From Ichthyophis bannanicus (lineage: Eukaryota; Chordata; Amphibia; Gymnophiona; Ichthyophiidae): a stretch of DNA of 64,000 nt. Position numbers and translations under genes: made by a program. The stretch's first letter is position 1, and every line of letters starts with the position of its first letter. Positions 32,500 through 44,488 of this stretch are shown one piece after another. A model generated the notes under the pieces. That model did no database searches and was not told where the DNA came from. It worked only from the letters and a program-made list of their open reading frames with translations. The stretch lies in contig CM066031.1 in assembly GCA_033557465.1 (NCBI GenBank), positions 1,068,488,444 through 1,068,552,443 of the forward strand, in the 5' to 3' direction.

Positions 32500-35092
32500 A
32501 AAATAAATACTTATCCATCTGCCTAATATACAGAGCTCCAAATACCTCCTTGGTAGACACATCCAAAATTCTCAAATCCATATACTCAGCAAACTCTCCG
32601 TATAAACCGCTTATAGTACTAGGAGACTTGAACCTTACATCCGCAACTAACAAGGAGGAAGCAACCTTTCACAAAACTATTGACTCCATTCTATTACAGG
32701 AAATTCTCATATGTCCTTATCGCTCTGGCTCCACCCCAGATCTCATATTTGCCCCAGTAAGCATACTAGAGCATGGACACATAACATCACCAACTACCAC
32801 CCACATACCCTGGTCAGACCACCATGCCATACTCTTCAAACTCACCTCAACAAACAACAAAAATCTCAGAAAACCGACAATCCGACCAAACGCTTCAAAG
32901 CATTTGATAAGGAACAATTTCTCAGAGACACCCTTCAATTCCTGCCCCAGGACTTTACCGATCTAGATGAGGCTGTCAACATCTGGAATACTACCACCAG
33001 TGCTGCATTGAGAATCCCTACTTGAACCATCCCACGCCACAAAGAAAACAGGAGATGGTCAGCTCCATGGTACAGAACTACAATAAGAGAATCAAAGAGG
33101 GAACTATGCCAACATGTACGTCAATGGCGACATGACAAGACTGAATGCACACTAAAACAATACCAAACAATGCAACAAGAATACAATATCATACTAACTT
33201 CATTCTAAAAGCCTGCAATAAACCCAAAGAGCTCTTCAACATTGTACGCACTCTAACAAAGCACTCAACTCTGAAGAATGAAAACATGATACACCCTCAA
33301 ACCTTTGCTGACTACCTCTTATCCAAAAAGAAACCCTTTCAAAACACACTTTACAAGGGGATGTCTATAACTGACATCCCCTCTTTCAGTGTGAGCCCCA
33401 TCATCCCAAGTCACCTGAATAACTTCAACATCCCGTTGACTGAACAAATCACCCATTTCATAACCGATCTGAACACAACCACAGCACCATCTGATCCCTA
33501 CCCGGTCATGTGGATCAAATCTGCCAAGGAAGACCTAATCAAATACATCCAAATGATAATAAGCACCTCACTTACCCAAGAATACATGCCTCTGGCACTC
33601 AAAGATTGTTCAGAGACAGCTCCAAGACCACATTGACCTACATTCCCCTCTGGATCCCTGTCAACATGGATTCCACCCAGATCACAGTGTAGAGACACTA
33701 CTCATCCATCTTCTGCTTAAAGGAATTGACAACATAAGGAGAGGATTTCTGCTTATTTTTATCGACATCCCATCTGCCTTTGACACAGTTTCCCATAATA
33801 TCCTACTGAAGTGATTAGCAATGATTGGCCTCCAAAACACCACCCTCGGTGACAGACAACAGAGAGTCAAATCTGGTCCCCTCACCTCATCTCCTTTCCA
33901 TACAGACCAGAGAGGAGTTCAAGGGTTCTCGCTGTCTGCCCTCCTCTTTAACATTTATGTACAACCAGTCTGCAATATATTCAAGAAGCACAATATACCA
34001 TACGCCATATGCAGATGATATTATTGCCTATACCCCAATTCAGTTAGACACTCCAGACTTTACTGCAATGTTAAAATGACTCCATGAAATGATAACCTGG
34101 CTTACCAACAATAACCTCCAACATCAACATCAAAAAGACCAAGGCAATCATCATCACAAGGAACACGGAGTTCACCTGTGTTCCTCAAATTGCAATAAAA
34201 GAGGAAGTCCGCTACCTTGGGGTCATCATTAACAAGCATCTCAACCTACAAGATCACATCAATAAGACCTCCAAGTCTGCCTTCCACAAACTTGCAATGA
34301 TAAGAAGATTAAAGCCTCTCCTTAGTCGAGAACACTTCCGCACTGTATGTCAGTCCATCATAACACCAGCACTGGACTACTGTAATGCCCTCCTCCAAGG
34401 TCTGCCCAAACTATCCGACCACTGCAATTAGTCCAAAACACTGCCGCCCGAACCATCATGGGATCATCTCAACATGATCATATAACTCCCTTCCTGTACC
34501 AACTACACTGGTTGCCAATTTCTTCACGAGTTAAGTATAAATTAGCCCTTACCATCTTCAAAGTCAAAAACAACATAACAGCCAGAATCTTGCAGGACCT
34601 TATATGTACCAAACCCCAAAACAGACCTGAGAGAAGCAATAACATTAACACCATACCTACACCCAACTTATTCGCAAAGGCTAAAAATTCCACTGCAAAT
34701 AGGGCCCTCTCACTTGCCTCCCCATCTATCTGGAACTGTCTCCTGGAAAAACTAAGAACAACCTCAGACTTAAAGGACTTTCAGAAACAGCTCAAGACTC
34801 TCCTCTTCATCGAGCACTTCAGTGACTACCCCTAACTTCACAGCATTACTCTGATCTTGTGCCCACTCCACATGATCAATTGCATATATGTTACCTTGTA
34901 CATAAGTCATGTTTTAGCACTCCAAGTCCCCCCCCCTCCCTTTGCATGCTATGAAAGTTGTCCAGTAATGGTTTTAATTGGTTAGCTGTATTTATTGCAA
35001 GTTCTCTGTAAAATTGAAGTTATGATGTAAACCGCCTTGATTATAAGACAAGGTGGCATAAAAAATTGTTAAATAAATCATCTTTGCTTTCA
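32500..35092 (+). mobile_element. L2-type LINE, nearly complete ORF2 relic with 3' tail
   Basis: It contains the distal endonuclease (VLGDLNLTS, STPDLIFAP and SDHHAILFK at 32600-32850) and the linker with FNIVRTLTKHSTLK near 33235. The reverse transcriptase is broken, with FIDIPSAFDTVSHNILLK near 33757 and a decayed catalytic box near 34010-34030. The C-terminal block HITPFLYQLHWLPI to IWNCLLEKLR at 34458-34835 follows. The 3' tail TGTAAACCGCCTTGATTATAAG with AAATAAAT ends at 35092. Frames break repeatedly. It lies inside the minus-strand RTE-like LINE, so it is younger. Its tail is the model for the SINE tail at 20560-20629. Confidence 0.85.
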
Positions 35093-35929
35093 GCCAGTAT
35101 TGTGATGTCATCAGTACAGCAAAGGTTGTTGATGAGTCTTCCATCAATCTTCACACCTTGGTTGTCTTCATACGTCCTGCTTCTCTTATGATTTGTTCTG
35201 CATATAAATTAAACAGGTAAGGGGAAAGGGGAAAGTATGTACACTTTTGCTGATTTTAAATGATTCTGTTTCTCCTTGTTCTGTTCAAACTGTTGCTTCT
35301 TCATCAATGTAAAGGTTGTGCAAGAGAACTATCAGTTTTCTGGTATGCCCATGCTACTTAATGTGGCCCAGTGTTTCTCATGGGTTTACACAGTCAAAAG
35401 CCTTGCTGTAGTCAATAAAACACATATAGATATCCTTTTGGTATTCTTTTATCTTTTCAAGGATCCATCTCACAACAGTGAAGATGTCTTTCGTTCCTCT
35501 CCCTCTCCTGAACCCTGCTTGTACTTCAGGCAGTTTTTGTTCTAGGTATGGTTGCATTTTCTGCTGAATGATCTTGAGTAGAATTTTGCTGGTATTTGGT
35601 ATCAGAACAATTGTGCGATAATTTCCATAGTCAGTCGGATCATCTTTCTTCAGTATTGGTATAAATACAGATCTTTTCCAGTCAGTTGGTCATGATATTG
35701 TCTTCAAAATTTCCTGGCAGAGCCTTGTAAGTATGGCAACAGCCTCATCTGATTGCTGTAATACTTGAGTGGGAATGACATCAATACCCAGCACTTTGTT
35801 CTTTGATAATGCTTTCAATGCTGCTTCGACTTCTTCTTTCATCACCAGTGGTTCCTTATTATAAGGTACAGGTTGAAATGGCTGTTGGCCAACTTGATCT
35901 TTATGGTATAATGACTGCATATTCTTTCT

Positions 35930-36425
35930 ACTACTATTATTACTGAGCCTTTGTATAGCGCTACAAGATGTACGCAGCACTGCACAGACATATAAGAGAC
36001 AGTCCCTGCTCATCAGAGCTTACAATCTCGTCAAGACAGACAACACAGTAGGTGTAGTCAGGGAGACATCCAGGGGGAATGGTAAAGAAACACAAAGGAG
36101 ATCAGGTGAGTCAAGATCCAAAAGCGGCAGCGAAGAGGTGAGCCTGGATTTGAAAAGGGCCAGAGAAGACTCGGGTAGTTTGTTCCAGGCATAAGGAACA
36201 GCAAGGTGAAAGGAGCGAAGTCAGGAGTTAGCAATAGAAGAGAAGGGCACCAATAGAAGCAATTTGCCAGAACAGCGGAGTTTCCATGGAGGAGAGAACC
36301 CAAAGGGTCAATAGCATGAAGATTTCTAAAAGAGGTTGGAGGAGACAGGACGAGTTGAGGCCGTGGGTGATGAAGAGTGAAGCTTAGCAGATGATTGATC
36401 TTCTCAGCATCATTCAAATGGATCC
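35930..36425 (-). mobile_element. LINE 3' end (L2/L3-like) inserted in RTE-like LINE
   Basis: The minus strand has a C-terminal reverse transcriptase segment (LMPGTNYPSLLWPFSNPGS) and ends in a stop near 36058. A 3' UTR follows with TTGTAAGCTCTGATGAGCAG, GCAGTGCTGCGTAC and TAGCGCTATACAAAG, closing with an imperfect AATAATAGTAG run at about 35930. This tail style is known from L2/L3-like LINEs of tetrapods. The surrounding RTE-like LINE is interrupted exactly here. Confidence 0.7.
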
Positions 36426-37719
36426 TTGAGCATCTTGTAGCACTCCAATTTCAGGTTGGAATTTCCTCCTTAATTCTCATAGCTTTAGGAAAGCCGATCT
36501 TATTCTTCCTTTAATAGTTTCTGATTCTATTTCCTTGCATGCATCATTGTCTCATCTTCTTGTCTCATCTTGCTGCATGTTGGAATCTCTGAGTTCTATG
36601 ATTGCCTGTCTTTCTCCTCTGGCTTTAGCTTCTTTGCATTTCTGGGCTATTTTTTGGAGTTTTGGTCATCCATTTTGTCCGTTTTTGCATTTTCACTTTT
36701 TGTAGAGACGTCTCACTTTCTTCGAGCACAGCTTTCTTGATGTCATCTCCAGGGGCGGCCCAAGGGGGGTGTGGGGCCATGTGCGGAGACTCGGTGCGGG
36801 GCCTCATTTGCATAAATATTTGCATAATGTTACCATACACTAACTTTTAGTAAACATGCCTCTTAATGAGTGTATGACTAAAGAAAGACTAAAAGATTTC
36901 TACATTACTATAATCCAGTGCCAACCGCCAGACACATTAGGAACTACTACAAACACTGCCCATTTAGAACTCATAGCAAACCCGCCGTATCCTAACAGCA
37001 CTAACAGGACTCACAAAGCACCATACCCTACCTATCAAAAGGAAACACTGCAAATATTAAACCAATACATTTCAGAGAATAACAATACATGACCTACTGG
37101 GGAAAGAGAATAAGTAGCAATGTCAAATAGGAATTATATAAACAGAATACCTCAGCTCTGTTACACATGAACAGAACATAGACTATCACCAAACAAGGAA
37201 TCACAATTTAGAAACAGGATGACAATAATTAAACTGGGAATCCCAAAAGCCAAACTTGGAATGTACAATACTGTAGAAATAAAACTATACATTAATTTGC
37301 TCTTGTACTAAACAAAGCGCAGACGTTAATGATGCACATTTACCAGAGCTGACATATTCCTATTAATAAATTCAAAATAAAGAGATATTTTTCTACCTTT
37401 TGTGCATTTTTTTCAGCTGCAATTGCTCCAGCCACTTTCTTCTGGTTTCTTCGTGTCGTCTGCTGTCCATTTGTCCTTTCTTCTCTCTTCTAGTTTTTTT
37501 TCCATTCTCTCTCTACATCTGCTTTAACATACTAATCTTTCTCCTTTTGCTCTTTCCTCATTCCTATTTCATCCATTCAAATTTTACCCCGCCATCATCA
37601 ATCCCCACTTACTCTCCCAATATCCGGCCAATTGTAGATTTGTCTTCCCTCCCACACAAAATATTTTTCCCTCTCCATTTCACTCTCCCAGCTCCATCCC
37701 ATTCTAATCCTCCCCCAAC

Positions 37720-38760
37720 ATTAGCTCCTTTCTAGTTCCAGCCCCACCCAGCATCCGCTCCCTTCTAGTCCCCGCATCAGCCCATTTCCAGTCCTAGCCA
37801 CCCATAAGCCCATTTCCAATCCTATCCTAGCCCCACCATTAGCCCATTTCCAGTCCTAGCTCCCCCATCCATTTCCAGTCCTATCCGAGTCCCATCAGCT
37901 CATTTCCAATCCCAGCCCCCCATCAGCCCATTTCTAGTCCTTTCCTAGCCCCACCATCAGCCCATGTCAAATCCTAGCTCCCCTCCACTCAGCCCATTTC
38001 CAATCCAAGCCCCCCATGAGCCTACTTCCAGTTCTAGCCCCTCCATGAGTCCATTTCAATCCAAGCCCCCACCACAGCCCATTTCCAATCTTAGCACCCC
38101 CCAACAGCCCATTTCCAGTCCTATTCTAGCCCCTCCATCAGCCCATTTCCTGTCCTAGCCCCCCCCACTCATCCCAATTCCATTTCAAGCCCCCCTCCCC
38201 ATCAGCTATTTGCAGTTCAAGCCCCCCTTCTACTCAGCCCATTTCCATTCCAAGCCCCCATCCCCATCAGCTATTTGCAGTTCAAGCCCTCCTTCCACTC
38301 AGCCCATTTCCAGTCCTAGCAACCCCCTGCAAGCCCATTTCCAGTCTTAGCCCCCCACAGCCCATTACTAGTCCTAAGCCCCATCAGCCCATTTCCAGTC
38401 CTAGCCCCCCCCATCAGCCCATTTCCAGGCTTAGCCCCCCCATAGCCCATTACCAGTCCTAACCTCCTATCAGCCCATTTCCAGTCCTAGCCCCCCATAA
38501 CCCCTTACCAGTCCTATACCTCCCCATCAGCCCACTTCCAGTCTTAGCCCCCCCATAGCCCATTACTAGTCCTAACCCCCCCATCAGCCCACTTCGTCTT
38601 AGCCCCCCCCATAGCCCATTACTAGTCCTAACCCCCCCATCAGCCCACTTCCAGTCTTAGCCCCCCCAATAGCCCATTACTAGTCCTAACCCCCCATCAG
38701 CCCACTTCCAGTCTTAGCCCCCCCCCATAGCCCATTACCAGTCCTAACCCCCTCCCCCCA
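37720..38760 (+). repeat. C-rich minisatellite in hAT copy B
   Basis: More than 25 irregular units of about 20-45 bp built on CAGCCCATTTCCAGTCCTAG and C-runs; the later units alternate CCCATTACTAGTCCTAACC and CCCACTTCCAGTCTTAGCC. It is the complement of the array at 30395-30900. It does not code for protein. Confidence 0.9.
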
Positions 38761-39150
38761 TCATCCCAAGTAGATTAAAAAAAAAAACCAGCTGCTGCTG
38801 CCGTTTCTGCCGTGGCAGCGGCAGAATCAAGCGTTCCGCTGCGGGGCCCCCCTCCCCCTGCCCGGAAAAGCCTCCCTGCAGCATCAGCTAGCTCCGGAGT
38901 CCCAAAGCGCGGGCTTCTTTCAGAGCCGCGAAGAGAGAGCTTCTCTGACCTCTCGCAGCTCTGTTAAGCCCGCCGAGGGTGATGGGAAATCCCATCAGCT
39001 CTGGTGGGATTAACAGAGCCGCGAGAAAGGGAAACTCTCGCGGCTCTGAAAGCCTGTGCTTTGGAACTCCGGATCTAGCTGATGCTGCAGGGAGGCTTTT
39101 CCGGGCAGGGGGGAGGGGGCCGGTTTTCTTTTCTATCTACTTGGGATGAT
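38757..39150. repeat. Long inverted repeat at right end of hAT copy B
   Basis: Left arm about 38757-38930 (CATCATCCCAAGTAGAT, GCCTCCCTGCAGCATCAGCTAG, TTCAGAGCCGCG). Right arm about 39035-39150 (CGCGGCTCTGAAAG, CTAGCTGATGCTGCAGGGAGGC, ATCTACTTGGGATGATG). The left arm carries an insertion of about 40 bases relative to the right. The transcript would fold into a long hairpin. Confidence 0.85.
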
Positions 39151-39241
39151 GGAGAATGTTTTTTGTGCGGGGCCCCCTGAAACGCAGGGCCCTGTGCAAA
39201 AAACATTCTTGCTCAATGGACGGACCGGCCCTGGTCATCTC

Positions 39242-40738
39242 ATAACTCTTCTGGTGCTCTGTCACACATGGCCTGCCGCTTCTGAACCCCCAAAGTTATG
39301 TCAGAAGGGGATCAGAAGTGGAAGGTCATGTGTGCTGAGCCATGCTCCCCTTCCCGACCTTGATGTTGGAATCGGCGGTAGCACGGCTCAGCATGGGAGG
39401 GCATGGGTCAACGCACACAGGGGGTGGCATGGACGGGGCTTCTGCCTAGCATGGCAGAAACCCTTGGGCAGGCCCTGGTGGTACCAGGCACTGGCACTTT
39501 TTTCACAGTCTACTAAAACTGACCCATGGTCCTCAGGTATTAATGAAAAAGCCTTGCATAACAATACCGGCACCTATTTTGCTAGGAAAAATGCACTGGC
39601 TAAAATGAGAGGCTATAAAAAATGCAACTGTACTTTATGTAAGGACAGTAAATATAAACAAGAGGAAAAGTAAATCAATATGGTTCTCTAAAGAAGTGAC
39701 TGAAAAAATTAATGGAAGTAAGTTGAAAAATACACACTTATAGTGTGACAAAATGGCATGTTTCCCCTTCCTCCACTAGCAAACAATACACACTCACACT
39801 CACACACACAACCACACTCACTCAACCACAAGGGTGCATGGCATTGGCTTAGGGGCTTTGTAGGACATTGTTATAACTGGTGTTGTCTATGGGTAGATTC
39901 CAGATGGCGTTTAGTGGGGATGGATGTCCGGTTCAGATGTCCATCCCCACTAAACGCTGGGATGCCCATCCTGCAGACAGAGCTTCTCACACGTACAGGC
40001 AAGTTGTACGGGACGCTCTGTTCATTGGTGGGAGGGGGTAGGCTGGAGGAGGAGTGATTGGCAGGGAGTGGGCAGGAACCTGATCACGGACGTACAGGGC
40101 CGATTCTGAGGTCAGACAAGAGAACCAGAAATGGAAGGGGCCAGAGCTGGAGGGGAACTACCAAAGGTGAACCATATGGTGGAGGATTTGCTGGAATTAA
40201 GGTGTATGCACACTTAACTTTGCTTTTGGAGTCTTTCAGTTCAGTCTCTTGCGAATTTCTATTCAACACATGCAGGTTGAGATCATGTGATGGTCAGATC
40301 CTCTTCACTTTCTTAGGCGTCCTACTACTCTGTACTTTAAAACTCAAAAGAAGCAAAACCCTACCTAAACTGCTTAACAATTTCACATTGTATTTCTACC
40401 TATATTTCATATTTTTTAACTGTAACGGTAGCTTCTCCCTACTCTTAACAGGGTCCCTATCTAATTCCAAAAGAAAAGGTAATTGATTCACCCTAACTCA
40501 GAGACCAAGGTAATCTTGTGGATCAGGCATGACTGTCTCCCTAAGCTCTCTCTCTCGCTTTAAATTCCATTATGTTAGTCCTTTGACCCAGAATTAGCTT
40601 CCCTTTTGAGAAATGGAAAATTCTAGTAGCCAGTTTATCTGCTTACCTTCTGCAATCAGTATAAGGCCTTTAGCCCTCTAATCAAACTTGGGCCTAGTTC
40701 CACAGGAAGCCTGTGCCTTCCTTCAAGGTACTTGCTAC
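39242..40738. other. Intergenic DNA, with small repeats
   Basis: No gene. The first part may continue the RTE-like LINE. A 20-bp inverted repeat lies at about 39908-39955 (GCGTTTAGTGGGGATGGA with its complement), and a CA-rich microsatellite at 39788-39825. The 39146-39673 frame crosses the hAT end and is not supported. Confidence 0.45.
40112..40210 (-). mobile_element. L2-like LINE scrap
   Basis: About 100 bp matches 28380-28475 closely (AGAACCAGAAA, GGGGCCAGAGCTGGAGGGGA, GGAGGATTTGC). It is a short piece of the same LINE family on the minus strand. Confidence 0.75.
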
Positions 40739-42125
40739 TGTAGCAGCAAAGCGCAGACAAACCAATGATACCAGGAGTCTGTTCAGAAGGTCCAAATCAT
40801 TTATTTGTGCACAAGTCTCAAGCAAGTCAATTTCAAAATGGCTGAGCAAAGTTTTCAAGCATTACAACAACTTTTATAGACTTCTGTTCCATTCTAGGTA
40901 TAGAAAAACATTTCATTGGTCCCGGTAACCTCCCGTACCTCCCGTACCTCTTCCATTGGTCCCGGTACTGATAAGTTTATCCAATTATGTCCCTTCTGTG
41001 GGCATGACACCTGCCTGCCCCCTTCTAGTCCCAATTACAATGGTCAGTTCATCAACTTGTTACTTTCACACTCTCAAGGTTATAGAACCAATTTGTGCCT
41101 GTAGAAGAGCAAGGTTCTGTAACTCATCTGTCAGCACTCCTCATTATTTCTTTGCAGATGTACTTTTTCTTATCAGTAACTTTTTTTTTTTTTTTTTTTT
41201 AAACTTTTATTTTCATTTTGCAACAAACAAAAGAAACAACACACCAAAAGAGACAGAACAAGTATACAATAAGGAAAAGTAAACCCATTACCCCCCACCC
41301 CGATGCTTCTTCTCTACCCGATTATATCAGCATGTGAGCGCTTCCAATTAACAGTGATTATACATCAAACGATCAAAAGAGTATCTACAATACAGCATGA
41401 TCATGGGACAGAGATATATACAAAGTTAGACAGTCAGATGAGAGCATTTAGCAAAATGTACATAGTCATTGAGCATCTTCCATTGAGACCAATGAGAAGG
41501 AGTCTGAACGGAGGAAGCGAACAGACGAGGTATTTGTTCATAGTTACTGTAAAGACAGGCATGATTCCACCATTCATTGGGGCTCAGATGGGAGCTAAGT
41601 TTCCAGTATTACTTAATTAGGGAAATAGCAATGCCAAGCATAAAGTTCGAGAGGAGATAAGCCATTTTTGGGAGAGAGGGGATCCCCGCAACTGGGCGAA
41701 GTCCCACTATCCTCCAAGAAGGGGCTCCTGAGAGTGCGAGGTAGACTAAATACGACCCCAGACCCGACGCCAGTAATACTGTAGTGCGGGATATTCATGC
41801 ATAACATGAGGCAATGAACCAATGGCCGCAGGACGTGTCCAGCAACCATTGCCCTGAGTAGTGTTCCATTTGTCTAATCTGTGAGAAGTGTAAAAACACC
41901 GGTGGGCTAGAAAGAAGAGGGTCTGAGTGAATGAGGCGGATCGGGAACCCGTGTCCCTCTACTCCAGATAAGGCTCCATTGCTCCGAGGTCAAAGTCACA
42001 TGCAATTCTCTCCCATACTTTCTGCGCTATAGGGGTATCTCTAGTTATAGCATTACATAAGGTTTAGTAAAATTGGATGCTACACCCGGTGAACTACCGA
42101 GAGATCGGAAAGTCTCCAATCAACC

Positions 42126-42847
42126 TTATGTAGGGAATGCCGATGGCGGGAGTACTCTAGTGCTCCGAAGGCGATGCTGAAGTTGCACTGACCAGAGTCG
42201 GGAGTCTAAAGATTGCATAAGAGTATTAAAGGCACCTAAAGTGTCTAAAAGCATTGGTGGATAGTGGGAGTCTGATGGGAGAGTCATACCAGGGAGAAAG
42301 GTAAGAGGAATCGGTTTGCAAAGGCCCGCTTCTATATCTAGCCACACAGGTCTACTCGGTACTGGATCTTCCAACCAACGAGCACCGTGTTTGAAAAGAA
42401 AAGATTGAGGGAACACTTGAGTAAAATCGCCACCAAGTATTAATGGAGCATTGGCAGAGGCCAAGGCCAACTGCGCAATACTTGCATAGTAAGCAGGGTT
42501 GTCCACATTCGGGGCATAATGCAAATACACGTGAATTCACTATCTCCAACCTCAAGGTGTGCACGGGCCCATCTACCCTCCTTGTCAGCGCTAATATCAA
42601 GTACAGTAGCGTGCAAAGACTTCTTAACCAGAATGGTTATCCCGTACCATTTGGAAACGGTGGGAGAATAGGCAGCTACCATATGAGGCTTAGCATTGAG
42701 TTTCAGTGTTTCAGCAGAGTTTAAGTGCGTTTCCTGAAGAAACACTAAATCAACATGCTCATGGCTAAGATAGCTAAGGATTTTCTTTCCTTTGAGTGGA
42801 CCATTAATGCCTTTGACGGTGAATGATAAGATTTTACATAAGGCCAT
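42126..42847 (-). pseudogene. L1 ORF2 endonuclease part, broken
   Basis: Starts at ATG 42847 with FTVKGINGPLKGKKILSYL and FLQETHL, the N-terminal endonuclease blocks. WYGITILVKKSL follows. The frame shifts near 42500 into the frame with LYYAPN-like and LILGGDF blocks. It then leaves recognisable ORF2 at about 42300. The reverse transcriptase is deleted apart from a short cysteine-histidine C-terminal stretch near 41700-41900. Confidence 0.75.
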
Positions 42848-43275
42848 TCAGAAAAGTTAAAAATTCTGAGCATGATAGCACACATAATTTCACTATGTCC
42901 CTCAAGCTGACTGTATCTGGCTGTACACATGACATAGGAAAAATAAGCTAATATAATACAATGAAGCGCCCCACATTAACAAAGAAAACCGCAGTACGGT
43001 AGAGGAGAAGCAAAACCCCAAAATTACTGGCGACCATGTGTCTGCGGGGAGAAACCCCAGAGAAGGCCGAAATTGAAAAAACACATAACCTGTAGGACTG
43101 TGCGTGCTCCGAATCCGACCGAGGCACACATCATGAAGGGATAGGAGACCAAAAAACAAAAGTCATATAGAGAAAGAAAGAAAGTCCAGGCTATTTCTGT
43201 GCTTGGCTATGACCGCCGCATCGGGCCCTTCAAAATGGCGAATAGAACCGGCAGATAAGAGTCCAAGATTTGGGA

Positions 43276-44123
43276 TTAGCGCATCTGCTCTGCTTCTTTG
43301 GAGTCTAAAAATGTTGATAGTAGATCAGGATCTTCGAACGTCCTGGTTTGGTTGTGGAGAGTCACTCGGAGCTTCGCTGGATACAACAGGCCAAAGCGAG
43401 CCTGTAGCTGTTGAAGTCGAGGGCGAAAAGCAAGGAGTTTCTTCCGACGGTCAACGGTAGGCTTTGCCAAATCAGGAAAGAAGGAGACCTTACGACCTTC
43501 AAATTCCAAATGATGATTCGCTCGGGCAACATGTAAAATTTGTTCCACTTGTTGATAGCGTAGCAAGCTAAAGATAATAGGCCGGGGGTCGTGCGGTTGA
43601 GCGCCATGTGGGCAGGAACACGGTGTGCTCGATCGATTTCCAGTTCTCTGTGAAAAGTGATCTTCAGCAAGGAGGGAAGAGTTTTGAGCAAGAATTCTCT
43701 TATATCTCCTGCTTCCACCCCCTCCGGCATTCCGAGGAGCCTCACATTGTTGCGACGGGCTCGATTATTGCTATCTTCTAACTCCTTTTGAAGATTCTGT
43801 ATCTGGCGCTCAGCCTTGTCCAGTTTGCCCAAGCGCACCTCGTGCGAGTCGAGGACCCCCGCCATGTTGTCCTGCCGTAATGAAAGACTTTCAAGTCGGT
43901 CCTGGAGCACTCCAAAGTCTTCTCGCATGGCTCGAAGCGCTTCTCCATTAGACTGCACCAATTCCTTCACGCCGCGTATTTCCTCCAAAATCTCCAGGTG
44001 CATTTCGGGGTTTTCACGAAATGGGACCATCTTCTGTGGGGAGGACACCTCTGTTTTGGAGCGTTTTCCGTGAGAAGAAGAAGGAGACCCGAAGTCCAAG
44101 CGCGATGGTTTATGGGCCGCCAT
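43276..44123 (-). pseudogene. L1 ORF1 (RNA-binding protein), frameshifted
   Basis: ATG at 44123 opens a frame with an N-terminal disordered part and a coiled coil (residues about 45-135: EILEEIRGVKEL, LESLSLRQDNM, LDKAERQIQNLQKEL). The RRM-like start RRNNVRLLGMPEG and the conserved EIDRAHRVP (about residue 168) follow. Near 43600 the reading shifts: the C-terminal domain continues in another frame at 43566-43276 (RANHHLEFEGRKVSFFPDLAK). ORF1 protein coats L1 RNA and acts as a trimer. One indel makes it non-functional. Confidence 0.8.
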
Positions 44124-44488
44124 CCCCCCCGAGGTGCCCCGGTCAGCTCGGAGCGAAATTGTAAATTTGTATAGGTATTAAGTCAGGATTCTAAGTAGGC
44201 CTCTCGGGAGCTTCAACGCAAAGCGTCCTACCCGCTGGACATCAGGCTCCGCCCCCCCTTATCAGTAACTTTTAAACATGTCTTTTCTGTATTTTTCCAT
44301 TTCTCAGTTCTGCAGTTCTGCTTACCTAAGCTAATTCAATACTTCTACTGAGTTCTATCTTACAATAGCAGCATATTGGGGGATGTGCAATCCTATATGC
44401 CTCTCCACAGGCCTCCTTTACAGGTCAAGCTAGCCATGCTGGCCTGCTTATGTCAGACACCGTGGGTCACAGGCCTGCACCTGCCACA

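Larger units (their letters stand above)
31745..36741 (-). mobile_element. RTE-like LINE, interrupted in at least two places
   Basis: The minus strand reads one non-LTR reverse transcriptase in four visible parts. 36741-36425 holds the region before the polymerase (KKAVLEESETSLQKVKM). 35930-35095 holds the polymerase blocks (LKALSKNKVLGIDVIP, FRRGRGTKD, FIDYSKAFD and a DDITILAES version of the second catalytic box). 32490-31900 holds the thumb and C-terminal region (GLHLNVKKTKI, GKVEGQRKRGRP). A 3' tail reaches 31745. The catalytic Asp residues are recognisable but stops are frequent. A plus-strand L2 (32500-35092) and another LINE 3' end (35930-36425) sit inside, and the hAT at 36750 adjoins its left end. 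RTE is my best family guess. Confidence 0.7.
36750..39233. mobile_element. hAT-type non-autonomous transposon, copy B
   Basis: The left end is CAGGGGCGGCCC and the right end GGACCGGCCCTG. They are flanked by a perfect 8-bp duplication GTCATCTC (36742-36749 and 39234-39241), diagnostic for hAT. It encodes no transposase that I can see. The internal 37210-38000 part is the reverse complement of the distal half of the hAT at 29949-31623, yet the termini differ. A C-rich minisatellite and a large inverted repeat fill the right half. Confidence 0.88.
41185..44259 (-). mobile_element. L1-type LINE inserted in the 3' LTR
   Basis: The minus-strand insert has a 20-nt poly(A) (plus-strand T run) at its 3' end and a 15-bp target duplication TTATCAGTAACTTTT (41170-41184 and 44260-44274). 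The integration site TTTT/AAA is the classic L1 endonuclease target. The 5' end starts with a G-run followed by CGGAGCCTG, as full-length L1s often do. ORF1 and the start of ORF2 are present but the middle of ORF2 is missing. The last part, near 41600-41900, again reads ORF2 C-terminus, so it is full-ended with an internal deletion. Confidence 0.9.
40739..44488 (-). repeat. 3' LTR of element 1, interrupted by L1
   Basis: It reads TGTGGCAGG...TGCTACA on the minus strand, identical to the 5' LTR apart from an extra CCGTACCTC unit near 40934-40950 and one fewer C near 41022. Retroviral DNA is 40739-41184 and 44260-44488 (one copy of the L1 target duplication is counted in each part). The L1 insert separates them. 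Confidence 0.95.

Noticed and set aside
37400..37735. 111-codon hydrophobic open frame
   Set aside because: Low-complexity pyrimidine-rich strand of the hAT core; the same DNA in inverse orientation gives a different frame in copy A.
37720..38760. Regularly spaced repeats resembling a CRISPR array
   Set aside because: Units are irregular, spacers are not unique, the host is eukaryotic, and the array lies within a hAT element; it is a minisatellite.
39146..39673. 175-codon open frame
   Set aside because: It crosses the right end and target duplication of a hAT element, so it is not an ancestral gene.
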